Notes: generated from the letters alone by a model not told the origin. A DNA stretch of 64,000 nucleotides from UBA940 sp031547885 (GCA_031547885.1 JAVBRO010000001.1:124001-188000); one strand, 5' to 3'. Numbered from the stretch's first letter, positions 1 to 8,318 are shown. Program-made: numbers and translations.

Positions 1-276
1 GAAGAACGACGACCCGCTGACGTCGACCAGCAGCATCATGGTCAGTTCGCGCTCCTCCTCGTAGATCTTTATGTGCGGCTTCGACGAGCGGGCAGTGACG
101 TTCCAGTCGATGTCCCTCACGTCGTCGCCCATGCGGTATTCGCGCACCTCGCTGAAAGACATACCCCGTCCGCGGAAAGCACTGTGGTACTGCCCCGCGA
201 ATATCTCGTTGCTGAGTCCCCGGCTCTTTATCTCGATCCGCCGAACGCGCTTCAGTATATCTTTTTCGCTATCCAA
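1..276 (-). CDS. DUF58 domain protein, N-terminal part only (runs off window)
   Basis: Translating the minus strand from a TTG at 274-276 gives an open frame to the window edge. It contains the DUF58 hallmarks: an F-A-G-Q-Y-H-S-A-F-R-G-R-G segment, then YRMGDDVRDIDWNVTAR, then IKIYEEERELTMMLLVDVSGS, which enters the von Willebrand A-like part. No ATG is available upstream because an in-frame stop lies about 15 bases before the TTG, so TTG is the probable start. The gene lies just downstream of moxR on the same strand, the usual MoxR-DUF58-vWA arrangement of Bacteroidota (Bat-like operons, membrane or envelope associated). Family assignment is firm; exact function is not known. Confidence 0.85.
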   Translation of the reverse strand, partial: MDSEKDILKRVRRIEIKSRGLSNEIFAGQYHSAFRGRGMSFSEVREYRMGDDVRDIDWNVTARSSKPHIKIYEEERELTMMLLVDVSGSSFF

Positions 277-416
277 AATTAATAAAAATCATGGATTTGC
301 AGTCAGAGTGGTGGTTAGGCAACGCTGTCGATGAAAATCGCGAGGGAGTTTACTAATCGTAAATGACCGAGTGATTTTCGAGACGAAGGAAGTATAACCG
401 CCGCTATCACTGCAAA

Positions 417-1415
417 TCAGGGAACTATTACGTTATTGAGTATCTCGCTGATGATCTCTTCCGAGGTGATGTTTTCGGCTTCGGCTTCGTATGTGAGGCC
501 GATGCGGTGGCGCAAAACGTCGTGGCAGACGGCGCGGACATCCTCGGGGATCACATAGCCGCGACGCTTGATGAAAGCGTAGCTCTTGGCGGCCTTCGCG
601 AGCGAGATGCTGGCACGCGGCGATCCGCCGTAGCTGATAAGCGGCACGAGCGAGGCCAGAGAGTACTCGGCCGGTTCGCGCGTGGCGAAGATTATGTCGA
701 TGATGTATTTCTCGATCTTTTCGTCCATGTAGACTTCGGTCACAACCTCGCGCGCCTTCATAATGTCCCCGGGCGAAATGACCTTGTTGGGATGCGGCAT
801 TCCGCCTCCGGCCAGGTTCATCCGCACGATATCGCGCTCCTCCTGCTTCTTGGGATATGTAATCTTCACTTTCAGCAGGAAACGGTCGACCTGCGCTTCG
901 GGAAGCGGATAGGTGCCTTCCTGTTCGAGCGGGTTCTGCGTGGCCAGCACAAGGAACGGCTGCGGCAGCGGATAAGTCGTGTCGCCGATGGTCACCTGGC
1001 GCTCCTGCATCGCCTCGAGAAGGGCGCTCTGCACTTTTGCCGGAGATCGGTTGATCTCGTCCGCCAGCACGAAGTTGGCGAAGACCGGACCCTTGCGGAC
1101 GGTGAACTCCTCTTTTTTCTGCGAGTAGATCAGCGTCCCGATCAAGTCGGCCGGAAGCAGGTCGGGCGTGAACTGGATGCGGCTGAACTTGGCGTCGACG
1201 GCCTCGGCGAGCGTGGTGATGGCCAGCGTTTTGGCCAGACCGGGAACCCCTTCCAGAAGTATGTGGCCGTTCGAGAGCAGGCCTATCAACAAAGAATCGA
1301 CCAGGTGTTTCTGGCCGACAATTACCTTACCCATCTCCATATTGAGGGTATCGACGAACATGCTTTCGCGTTCGATGCGTTCGTTCAGCTCTTTGATATT
1401 AACTACAGGGCTCAT
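417..1415 (-). CDS. MoxR-family AAA+ ATPase
   Basis: A 332-residue protein of the MoxR/RavA type. A Walker A motif (GVPGLAKT) lies near residue 55, a Walker B with sensor-like ADEINR near residue 118, and TQNPLEQEGTYPLPEAQVDRF is the characteristic MoxR signature. Members act as ATP-driven chaperones that help assemble or activate partner proteins containing von Willebrand A domains. The next gene on the same strand is DUF58, its standard partner. The ATG at 1415 fits the family start. The gap upstream carries a short tandem repeat of GAAGAGT-like words rather than a recognisable promoter. Confidence 0.93.
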   Translation of the reverse strand: MSPVVNIKELNERIERESMFVDTLNMEMGKVIVGQKHLVDSLLIGLLSNGHILLEGVPGLAKTLAITTLAEAVDAKFSRIQFTPDLLPADLIGTLIYSQKKEEFTVRKGPVFANFVLADEINRSPAKVQSALLEAMQERQVTIGDTTYPLPQPFLVLATQNPLEQEGTYPLPEAQVDRFLLKVKITYPKKQEERDIVRMNLAGGGMPHPNKVISPGDIMKAREVVTEVYMDEKIEKYIIDIIFATREPAEYSLASLVPLISYGGSPRASISLAKAAKSYAFIKRRGYVIPEDVRAVCHDVLRHRIGLTYEAEAENITSEEIISEILNNVIVP

Positions 1416-1428
1416 CTTTTTGAGTTAA

Positions 1429-1456
1429 AAGTGAAGAGTGAAGAGTGAAAATGAAG
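1429..1456. repeat. Short-word tandem repeat (GTGAAGA type)
   Basis: Units of the word GTGAAGA are repeated in tandem just upstream of moxR. The same word appears as the arms of larger inverted elements at 40238-40352 and 48867-48973. The rest of the gap 1457-1661 is A/T-rich and shows no other structure I can support. Confidence 0.7.
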
Positions 1457-1661
1457 TGTTCGCTCAAGACTCAACGGTTTATTTTGAGATTTTTAAAGTC
1501 GTTTTTCAGTGTCCGTCTTTTTAAACGAAGCAAGCACAAATTTAGTATTTTTTTCGTAAAAGAAAGTCAAAAAAATATACATGCCTTTCTGATGCCGGAA
1601 CACAGGGTGCAGGAAGCGGAATAAACGCTATATTTACGGCACCAAACAAAGAGTGCAAAAA

Positions 1662-2537
1662 ATGAAGAAGAACATTCTGAAAAAACTCGCGCTGGGAGCG
1701 GCGCTGCTGGTTTCGACGGCAGGGTACGCACAGTTCTCCGTCGCCGATCCCGAATATAAGTTAGTCTCGGGCGGCATCGACCGCACATATATCCTGCACA
1801 CGCCCGAGAATCTGCCCGCCGATGCGCCTCTGGTCATCATGCTGCACGGATACGGCGGACGGGCCGACCCCGCGCGCTACGGGTTGAACGAAACCGCCGA
1901 CCGCCACGGATTCGCCGTCTGCTATCCGCAGGGCGAGAAAGACAAGCAGGGCAAGGCGGGCTGGAACGTCGGATATCCATGCCAGGAGGGGATGGGCACA
2001 GATGATGTGCAGTTCCTCGAGGACCTCGTCGGACACCTGCAGAAAGAACGCGGAGTGGGCCTGGGAAGCCTCTTCTGCGCCGGACACTCCAACGGCGGAG
2101 AGATGTGCTACCAGATCGCGGCCCAGCGGCCGAGGCTCTTCACGGCAGTGGCCCCCGTCTCGGGGCTGATGCTGGAGTGGCTTTACAGGGCCGATTACAG
2201 CACGGTGGCGGTGCCCCTGATGGAGATACACGGGACGGCAGACAAGACTTCGTGGTGGGACGGCGATCTGGAAAACAAGGGCGGATGGGGCGCATACGTC
2301 GCCGTGCCGCTCGCCGTACACTACTGGGCCGCAAAGGACAAATGTACGGAACATGTCACAGAAACGCTCTCCGCGGAAGGGGCCGAAAACAAGGTCACGC
2401 TCCACCGTTTCACGGGCGGGACCGGCGGCTGCGAAGCGTGGCTGTGCGAGATCGATGGCGGCGGCCATTCGTGGGGCAGCGGATATGCCGGCACCAACGA
2501 ACTGGTGTGGCGGTTCTTCAGCAAGTACGTCGAATAA
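1662..2537 (+). CDS. Secreted PHB-depolymerase/feruloyl-esterase-family alpha/beta hydrolase
   Basis: About 291 residues. The N-terminus is a signal peptide (MKKN then a hydrophobic stretch ending GYA-Q). The mature part has the oxyanion LHGYGG motif, a G-H-S-N-G-G nucleophile elbow (Ser in FCAGHSNGGEM), a likely acid in the IHGTADK region and a C-terminal His in GGGHSWG. This pattern and length match the esterase PHB depolymerase family (LpqC-like), which hydrolyses esters, often on plant polysaccharide-phenolic links or polyhydroxybutyrate; the substrate here is unknown. An in-frame GTG nine bases earlier is possible, but the ATG places the lysines directly before the hydrophobic core. The stop is immediately followed by a terminator that serves the opposite strand. 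Confidence 0.85.
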   Translation: MKKNILKKLALGAALLVSTAGYAQFSVADPEYKLVSGGIDRTYILHTPENLPADAPLVIMLHGYGGRADPARYGLNETADRHGFAVCYPQGEKDKQGKAGWNVGYPCQEGMGTDDVQFLEDLVGHLQKERGVGLGSLFCAGHSNGGEMCYQIAAQRPRLFTAVAPVSGLMLEWLYRADYSTVAVPLMEIHGTADKTSWWDGDLENKGGWGAYVAVPLAVHYWAAKDKCTEHVTETLSAEGAENKVTLHRFTGGTGGCEAWLCEIDGGGHSWGSGYAGTNELVWRFFSKYVE

Positions 2538-2556
2538 AAAAAACAAGGGCCCTGTT
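2535..2556 (-). terminator. Rho-independent terminator of the minus-strand transcript
   Basis: On the minus strand AACAGG, loop GCC, CTTGTT is followed by eight T residues. It has a T run only on the minus strand, so it ends a transcript coming from the gap at 2560-2880 rather than the esterase gene. Confidence 0.7.
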
Positions 2557-2880
2557 CCGGCGTATCGAGCGGCCGCGCATTTCCGTACCGAGTCTCAAAT
2601 CGTCCGGATGCCTTACGTCAGCACGGTCTGTCCACCCTCGGGCCCCTGTATTCGTCGCGCCCTCAGTGGAAATAAAAAGGACGCGGTAACAATCCCCTTT
2701 CGGTCGGCCTTGCGAGCCTTAGAATCGGAAAATTGCCCCGCGCCCGAAGTCGCCATGGCATTAGATAACACCATAGCACACTTCGAGTGGCAACCTTCTA
2801 TCCAATTCTTAAACCCCACCGTTACCGATGGGTCGCAAGTTTACCGAAAGGATCAAAGAGTTGTAACTCTTCAAATGTAT
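2542..2880 (-). ncRNA. Candidate structured non-coding RNA of about 340 nt
   Basis: This stretch has no convincing reading frame, but it is bounded on the minus strand by a Bacteroidota -7 box (TATCTTTG, 2887-2894) and a terminator (2535-2556). In between are several good hairpins: 2856-2871 (seven-base complementary arms), 2813-2833 (an eight to nine base-pair stem closed by a GUAA tetraloop, minus strand), 2752-2777 (seven base pairs, one G-U) and a long imperfect rod around 2680-2745. The sequence lacks the conserved cores of RNase P RNA and the tRNA-like ends of tmRNA. Candidates are a 6S-like RNA or one of the Bacteroidales-specific orphan RNA motifs; I cannot choose between them. Confidence 0.55.
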
Positions 2881-2886
2881 TTGTTG

Positions 2887-2894
2887 CAAAGATA
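2887..2894 (-). promoter_or_regulatory. -7 promoter box for the candidate ncRNA
   Basis: TATCTTTG on the minus strand matches the Bacteroidota TAnnTTTG consensus. A TTTG lies further upstream inside the neighbouring repeat, but at a spacing (about 25) longer than the usual 19-20, so only the -7 element is convincing. Confidence 0.5.
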
Positions 2895-2904
2895 ATTCTT
2901 TTAT

Positions 2905-3090
2905 CTACTTTTTGACTGCCAAAAAGTAGCAAAAAGCAGCCCCCGTTCCAAAAATCTACTCCGCCTCGCCTAAAACGGTACCCCTTGAGCTAACGCGGAG
3001 CTATCGCACATGGGGACTTCCGTTTTAGTCTTCGTCTCCGCTTAACGATTTTTGAAAAGTGGGGAATCCGCACAATCTGGCGATTGTGTT
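2905..3090 (+). repeat. SIR structured repeat, copy 1
   Basis: First of a family of roughly 180-bp structured repeats. Helices visible: P1 2905-2914/2920-2929 with loop 2915-2919; the loop (CTGC) is complementary to GCAG at 2936-2939; P2 2949-2956/3047-3054; P3 2970-2978/3020-3028; P4 CCCC 2981-2984/GGGG 3012-3015; P5 3071-3077/3082-3088 with a TGGC loop. Other copies change both sides of these helices together (see findings). Copy 1b lies tail-to-tail with it. Confidence 0.85.
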
Positions 3091-3114
3091 AGAAAAGATT
3101 CCGCTTCTTTATTT

Positions 3115-3289
3115 CACGGCTGGAAGCCGTGCGTAAATCCCATTTAGCAAAAAGCGTTAAACGTAGGGGCAGGCTAAAATGGCTTTCAATCATGTGCGTA
3201 GCTCAAGATTGTACCATTTTAGACAAAACGAAGTAGCTTTTTGGTGCATGGGTCAGTTTTTGGTTACTTTTTGCTGACCAAAAAGTAAC
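3115..3289 (-). repeat. SIR structured repeat, copy 1b (inverted)
   Basis: Inverted relative to copy 1 and joined tail to tail through a short linker (3091-3114). Read on the minus strand, P1 is 3289-3279/3273-3263 with loop GTCAG, complementary to CTGAC further on. P2 is CAAAAAGC/GCTTTTTG, P3 CTAAAATGG/CCATTTTAG and P5 CACGGCT/AGCCGTG. It belongs to a second sequence subtype with the same architecture as copy 1. Confidence 0.85.
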
Positions 3290-3333
3290 ATAGATTAAAT
3301 AGCAATTCGTTTCCGTATTTTGTTGATAAATAA

Positions 3334-3361
3334 CTCATGACTCATGACTCATGACTCATGA
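3334..3361. repeat. Four tandem CTCATGA heptamers upstream of pcrA
   Basis: Four exact head-to-tail CTCATGA units end nine bases before the -7 box of the helicase gene, so they occupy the place where the -33 promoter element would sit. A similar block is at 31085-31119. Confidence 0.9.
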
Positions 3362-3369
3362 CTCGTTCG

Positions 3370-3377
3370 TATCTTTG
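3370..3377 (+). promoter_or_regulatory. -7 promoter box of pcrA
   Basis: TATCTTTG matches TAnnTTTG and ends only five bases before the helicase ATG, so transcription would start at or almost at the start codon. No TTTG is found at the expected -33 position, which is filled by heptamer repeats. Confidence 0.55.
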
Positions 3378-3382
3378 CGGGG

Positions 3383-5863
3383 ATGGAAGAGATAGTGAAA
3401 AACCTGAATCCGGCGCAGAAAGAGGCCGTGATGAATTTCCGCGGGCCGTCGCTCATTATCGCGGGGGCCGGATCGGGAAAAACCCGCGTGCTGACGGCGC
3501 GGATCGCATACATGATCGAACAGGGCATCGCGCCCCACAACATACTGGCCCTCACCTTCACCAACAAGGCGGCCAACGAGATGCGCGAACGGATCGAGGG
3601 AATGGTGGGCCGCAAAAGCCGATACATCCAGATGGGGACCTTCCACTCGGTGTTCCTGCGCATCCTGCGCACAGAGGCCGACCGGATCGGCTACCCGTCG
3701 TCGTTCACCATTTACGACACGACGGACAGCATCAGCCTGGTGAAAACCATCTGCAAGGAGTTGATGCTGCCCGACGACGTCTACAAGCCGCGGGGGGTGT
3801 ACTCAAAAATATCGCGCCTCAAGAACGACCTCATCACCCCGAAAGTCTATGAAGAGGACCCGGTTTTCATCACCGACGACCGAAAGAAACAGCAGCCGCA
3901 GTTCATAGATATATACAAGCGCTACGTGGCGCGGTGCAGGGCCAACGCGGCGATGGACTTCGACGACCTGCTGCTCAATATGGTGATGCTTCTGAAGCAG
4001 AACCCAGACGTGCTGGCGAAGTACCAGGATATCTTCAAGTATATTCTGGTGGACGAGTACCAGGACACCAACCATGTCCAGTACCTGATAGTTAAGAATC
4101 TCGCCGCGCACGGAAACCTCTGCGTTGTGGGCGACGACTCGCAGAGCATCTACTCGTTCCGCGGGGCGAGGATCGAGAATATCCTGAACTTTAAAAAGGA
4201 CTTCCCTGCGGCGCAGGTCTACAAGCTCGAGCAGAACTACCGCTCGACGCAGACCATTGTCAACGCGGCCAACAGCGTCATCGGGCGCAACTCGTCGAGC
4301 CGCGACCTCAAGAAAGAGTGTTTTTCGGCGGGAGAAGAGGGCGAAAACATCCGTCTGATCCGCGCCTATACCGACCGCGAGGAAGCCGAGCTTGTCGCCG
4401 CGGAGATAAAAGAGTTGGGCCGTGGCGATGCTCAGTGGGAAGAGGTCGCGGTGCTGTACCGCGTCAACGCCCGCAGCCGCGTGGTGGAGGAATCGCTGCG
4501 GCGGCGCGACATACCTTATAAGATATACCGCGGCCACTCGTTCTTCGACCGGAAAGAGATAAAAGACCTATTGGGCTACTTCCGGCTGATCGTCAACCCG
4601 CGCGACGACGAGGCTTTCAAGCGCATCATAAACTACCCAAAACGCGGTATAGGCGACACGACGGTCGAGCGGATCGCCGCCGCCGCACGCGAAAAAGGGG
4701 TCAGCATTTGGGAAACCGTCGAATCGCTGCAGGCCGAGGCTGCCACGCCCGAGGAAAAAACGCTCGCCAAAAAGACCGCGGCTTTTATGGAACTGATTCA
4801 CGGACTGGCATTGGAGCGTTTGCAGAGGAGCCTCTACGATTTCGGGCGCGAGGTGGCGGTGCGCAGCGGCATCATCGGCGGATTCAAGGCCGAGAACACC
4901 CCCGAAGCGGTTTCAGCGCTCGAGAACATCGACGAACTTCTGAACTCTATGGAGATATTCCGCGAGCAGAAAGTCAAGGATGCCGAAGAAGAAGGCCTCG
5001 ACCCGCAGGAGGCGTCTTCTCTGGAAGAATGGCTGCAGAGCGTGGCTCTGATGACCGACATGGACGCCGACGAACCCGAAAACCGCAACAAGGTGACCCT
5101 CATGACTGTACACTCGGCGAAAGGACTGGAATTCCGCTACGTTTTCATAGTGGGCATGGAAGAGGAACAGTTCCCCAGCCTGCGCGAAGGCAACCAGACC
5201 GAACTGGAAGAAGAGCGCCGCCTGTTCTACGTCGCGCTGACGAGGGCCAAGGAGTCCGCGTTCCTGTCGTACAGCGAATCGCGTTTCGTGCACGGCAACA
5301 TGACTTTCTGCCGTCCGAGCCGCTTTCTACGCGAGATCGACGAGAAATATCTCGATGGGAACATCCCCGGCGTGGAGGAGGCGTACGGCGGCGGTGCCGG
5401 TGGCTGGGGCGGCGGACGAAAAGAGTGGGGGCAGTCTGGGAAGCCGGTTTGGGAAGCCAGAAAGCCCGACCGTCCCGGCAGTTCGGCGGCCGAAAAGCTG
5501 TCGGCACCTTTATATGGAAGGCGTCCCGGCGGATATCCCCAACGCGAATCTGAACCGCCGCAAAAGGTCAATCCGGTTGTTCCCGACGCGCGATTCAAGA
5601 AAGTTGCATCCATACCCCAGAGACCCGTGGAACCGGCCGCAAGACCTGTCGAATCGACCGCAAAACCCGCCCCGGAAGGTTCGCCGTTCCGACCGGGGAT
5701 GAGGGTGCTGCACGCCAAGTTCGGCAAGGGAATTGTGGATGAAGTGGAGATAATGGCCGGGGCATCTAGCGCCGCCGACCTGAAGATAGTGGTCACGTTC
5801 GACGACCCGTCAGCCGGCCGCAAAACCCTTTTGAGCAAATTCGCAAAACTCGAAATAATCTGA
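3383..5863 (+). CDS. pcrA: UvrD/PcrA-type superfamily 1 DNA helicase
   Basis: An 826-residue SF1A 3'-5' helicase. Visible motifs: Q-like LNPAQKEAV at the start, Walker A GAGSGKT near residue 30, motif Ia LTFTNKAA, Walker B VDEYQDTN, motif III VGDDSQSIYSFRGA, motif IV LEQNYRST, motif V VHSAKGLEF and motif VI VALTRAKE. After the motor core comes a low-complexity Gly/Pro-rich linker (about residues 655-760) and then a PcrA-like C-terminal segment (GMRVLHAKFGKGIVDE) that binds RNA polymerase or nucleic acid in relatives. Expected roles are nucleotide excision repair, mismatch repair and removal of roadblocks. The ATG at 3383 is five bases after a promoter box, so the message may be leaderless. 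Confidence 0.93.
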   Translation: MEEIVKNLNPAQKEAVMNFRGPSLIIAGAGSGKTRVLTARIAYMIEQGIAPHNILALTFTNKAANEMRERIEGMVGRKSRYIQMGTFHSVFLRILRTEADRIGYPSSFTIYDTTDSISLVKTICKELMLPDDVYKPRGVYSKISRLKNDLITPKVYEEDPVFITDDRKKQQPQFIDIYKRYVARCRANAAMDFDDLLLNMVMLLKQNPDVLAKYQDIFKYILVDEYQDTNHVQYLIVKNLAAHGNLCVVGDDSQSIYSFRGARIENILNFKKDFPAAQVYKLEQNYRSTQTIVNAANSVIGRNSSSRDLKKECFSAGEEGENIRLIRAYTDREEAELVAAEIKELGRGDAQWEEVAVLYRVNARSRVVEESLRRRDIPYKIYRGHSFFDRKEIKDLLGYFRLIVNPRDDEAFKRIINYPKRGIGDTTVERIAAAAREKGVSIWETVESLQAEAATPEEKTLAKKTAAFMELIHGLALERLQRSLYDFGREVAVRSGIIGGFKAENTPEAVSALENIDELLNSMEIFREQKVKDAEEEGLDPQEASSLEEWLQSVALMTDMDADEPENRNKVTLMTVHSAKGLEFRYVFIVGMEEEQFPSLREGNQTELEEERRLFYVALTRAKESAFLSYSESRFVHGNMTFCRPSRFLREIDEKYLDGNIPGVEEAYGGGAGGWGGGRKEWGQSGKPVWEARKPDRPGSSAAEKLSAPLYGRRPGGYPQRESEPPQKVNPVVPDARFKKVASIPQRPVEPAARPVESTAKPAPEGSPFRPGMRVLHAKFGKGIVDEVEIMAGASSAADLKIVVTFDDPSAGRKTLLSKFAKLEII

Positions 5864-5915
5864 AAACATACTATCTTTAAAGAAATTTTCTCGGACAACA
5901 CGACAATGGAAAGAT

Positions 5916-8312
5916 ATGACACTTTACGAGAAACTACAACAGGCGCGTTCTGAGGAGGACATAAAAGATGCTTACATCAAGGCGCTGGGGCTTAAGGAGG
6001 TTTCGCGCAATCTGATCGACATTCAGACAAAAGAGATATGGTTCGAGGCCAAAGAGGGCAACCGAACCTCTACGTACGCTATGTTCACCCAACTGCTCCA
6101 TTATATACAGGCGGCCTTGAATAAGGGAGAATATGTACCGCCATTCCTGTGCGTTATCGACGCGGCCAAGGCTGCGATAATGAAAACGGATGTCGTATTG
6201 CCGTTCCTGGCGCAAAAGACCATCAAATGGGGAACTTCAGCAAGCAACTACACCCAAGAGGCGCTGGAGGCCGTTTCGGCATTTATCGGCACTCACTTCG
6301 TGTCGTTCCGCATAGTGACGCACGAGAACGAATTCATTGAGACCGTACGCAACGCCATAAAAAGCGGGGAGATCATACGCACGCAGATCACTCCCGACAA
6401 CCTGAAGCAGGTGTTCGACAAATGGGTAAAAATGGTCGGCTGCGAAATAAAAGATGCAAGCCCCGACGATTACGCCCTGTTGTTTTTTGCCGACGTAATG
6501 AGCGACGGCACTGTCTCGACCCACGAGAATCTGCCAGCCGGGCTGATCCACAAGAACAACAAACCGGCTTTCCTGCTCGGAGGGAGGCTATATGAGTTGG
6601 GCAATCAGGAGGGATACCGTCAGTTCTGGGCCATATACGACCGCCCGCCGAAAGCAGAATACCGCAATTATCTGCTGGAACGCCGCGACAGCCTTATCCC
6701 CACCGACGAGCGCAGCTTCAAGGGCGCCTATTACACGCCGCTGCACGTTGTCGATAAAGCCTACGATATGCTTGCCGAGACACTGGGAAAAAACTGGCAG
6801 CGCGAATATATCGTCTGGGACATGTGCTGCGGGGTTGGCAACCTGGAGACCAAACACGCCAACCACCGCAACCTCTATATGAGCACCCTCGACCAGGCTG
6901 ACGTGGATGTAATGAAAGCCGCGCGTACCTGTGTGGCCGCCCAGCGGTTCCAATACGACTACCTGAACGACGACGTCACCCCCGAGGGAACGATCGATTA
7001 CTCCCTGACCGGGAAAATACCCGAAAGCCTCCGCCGGGCCATTGCCGACAAAAAGAAGATACTCGTACTGATAAACCCCCCTTACGCCGAGGCGACGAAC
7101 GCCGATAATACATCCAATAAAGCGGGGGACAAGGATGCGGAATCCAAAAAAGGCGTAAGCAACACCCTCATCTCTAAAGGAATGAACATAGGGTATGCGC
7201 AGCGAGAACTATTTGTGCAATTCCTTATAAGGATACAAATGGAGATACCTCATGCTGCGATAGCCATGTTCAGCACTCTGAAATATGTAAATGCCCCTAA
7301 TTTTGAACTTTTTCGGAACATGTGGAGAGCTGAATATAAAGGAGGATTTATTGTCCACAGCAAAGCTTTTGATGGACTGAAGGGCAATTTTCCGATCGGT
7401 TTCCTGATATGGCAACAAAATCCAAAAACGGATCCGATTAGTTCAATAAGCACTGTTATATTTGACAAAAAGGCTGTACCAATAGGGGAAAAGTCTTTTT
7501 TCAACATGCCGAACTCCTTTTTTCTAAGTGAATGGATTGAACGTCCCCGCGCAAATAATGAGGACGCCATTCCTTTAAAAAGTGCGGTCTCTCCCACGAC
7601 CAGTGTCAAAGACGTGAGGGGAACAAAATGGGCGGACGGAGCGATTGCCTCTATGTATTCCGCGGGAAACGACTTACAGCACGCAGGTACAGACACATCC
7701 ATATTGTCATCGGGGTATTGCAGTGCAGGCGCATTCTTTGTTACAGCAGAAAACCTGTGGCAGGCTGCCATTGTATTCACCGTCCGCCGTATCGTGAAAC
7801 CTACGTGGCTAAACGACCGCGACCAGTTCCTGCAGCCGACTGGCGAATTGAGCGACGAATTCAAAGCGGATTGTCTGGTTTGGATGCTGTTCAACGGGAG
7901 CAACCTGACAGCAGGTGCCGACGGCCTGGTGTGGGACGGCCGCACATGGAGCATCGTCAACCATTTCATTCCATACACCGAACAGGAGGTGGACGCGCCG
8001 GACCGCTTCGAAAGCGACTTTATGGTGCAGTATATGGCCGATAAAACATTCTCGGAAGAAGCGCAGGCCGTTCTCGACGAAGGGCGCCGCCTGTGGACCG
8101 CCTATTTCAGCCTCGCGGATTCCCACGATATCCGAAGTAAACTCGCCCTCAACCGTCCCGACGCAGGTTGGTATCAGGTACGCAACGCGCTTAGAAAACG
8201 CAACGAAAGCGGCGACTATCCGACGGTGCGTTTCGATAATTTCGAACAGGCTTATAAGAACCTGAGCGACAAACTGCGCCCTATGGTGTATGAACTGGGC
8301 TTTTTAAAATAG
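5916..8312 (+). CDS. Adenine-specific DNA methylase with N-terminal nuclease-like domain (type IIG-like)
   Basis: A 798-residue protein. The N-terminus has D35 and E44-A-K46 in the pattern D-x8-E-x-K, compatible with a PD-(D/E)xK nuclease fold. Around residues 270-310 a methyltransferase begins: SFKGAYYTP, then motif I VWDMCCGVGN near residue 303 and motif IV NPPY near residue 387, typical of N6-adenine methylases. The part after about residue 410 would contain target recognition. I recall close relatives as single-gene DNA methylase/restriction proteins in Bacteroidota, but cleavage activity is an inference. No separate restriction or specificity gene is nearby. The stretch about 7200-7750 is clearly more A/T-rich than the flanks, suggesting a swapped recognition domain. 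Confidence 0.75.
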   Translation: MTLYEKLQQARSEEDIKDAYIKALGLKEVSRNLIDIQTKEIWFEAKEGNRTSTYAMFTQLLHYIQAALNKGEYVPPFLCVIDAAKAAIMKTDVVLPFLAQKTIKWGTSASNYTQEALEAVSAFIGTHFVSFRIVTHENEFIETVRNAIKSGEIIRTQITPDNLKQVFDKWVKMVGCEIKDASPDDYALLFFADVMSDGTVSTHENLPAGLIHKNNKPAFLLGGRLYELGNQEGYRQFWAIYDRPPKAEYRNYLLERRDSLIPTDERSFKGAYYTPLHVVDKAYDMLAETLGKNWQREYIVWDMCCGVGNLETKHANHRNLYMSTLDQADVDVMKAARTCVAAQRFQYDYLNDDVTPEGTIDYSLTGKIPESLRRAIADKKKILVLINPPYAEATNADNTSNKAGDKDAESKKGVSNTLISKGMNIGYAQRELFVQFLIRIQMEIPHAAIAMFSTLKYVNAPNFELFRNMWRAEYKGGFIVHSKAFDGLKGNFPIGFLIWQQNPKTDPISSISTVIFDKKAVPIGEKSFFNMPNSFFLSEWIERPRANNEDAIPLKSAVSPTTSVKDVRGTKWADGAIASMYSAGNDLQHAGTDTSILSSGYCSAGAFFVTAENLWQAAIVFTVRRIVKPTWLNDRDQFLQPTGELSDEFKADCLVWMLFNGSNLTAGADGLVWDGRTWSIVNHFIPYTEQEVDAPDRFESDFMVQYMADKTFSEEAQAVLDEGRRLWTAYFSLADSHDIRSKLALNRPDAGWYQVRNALRKRNESGDYPTVRFDNFEQAYKNLSDKLRPMVYELGFLK

Positions 8313-8318
8313 GAATAT

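Noticed and set aside
2542..2880. RNase P RNA or tmRNA identity for the candidate ncRNA
   Set aside because: The GAGGAAAGUC core of RNase P and the tRNA-like ends of tmRNA are not present.
2353..2895. Open frames covering the gap after the esterase on both strands
   Set aside because: They run through the candidate ncRNA hairpins, have unnatural composition and no domain similarity.
3334..3361. Short tandem repeats as a CRISPR array
   Set aside because: Units are seven bases, directly adjacent, with no spacers and no cas genes in the window.
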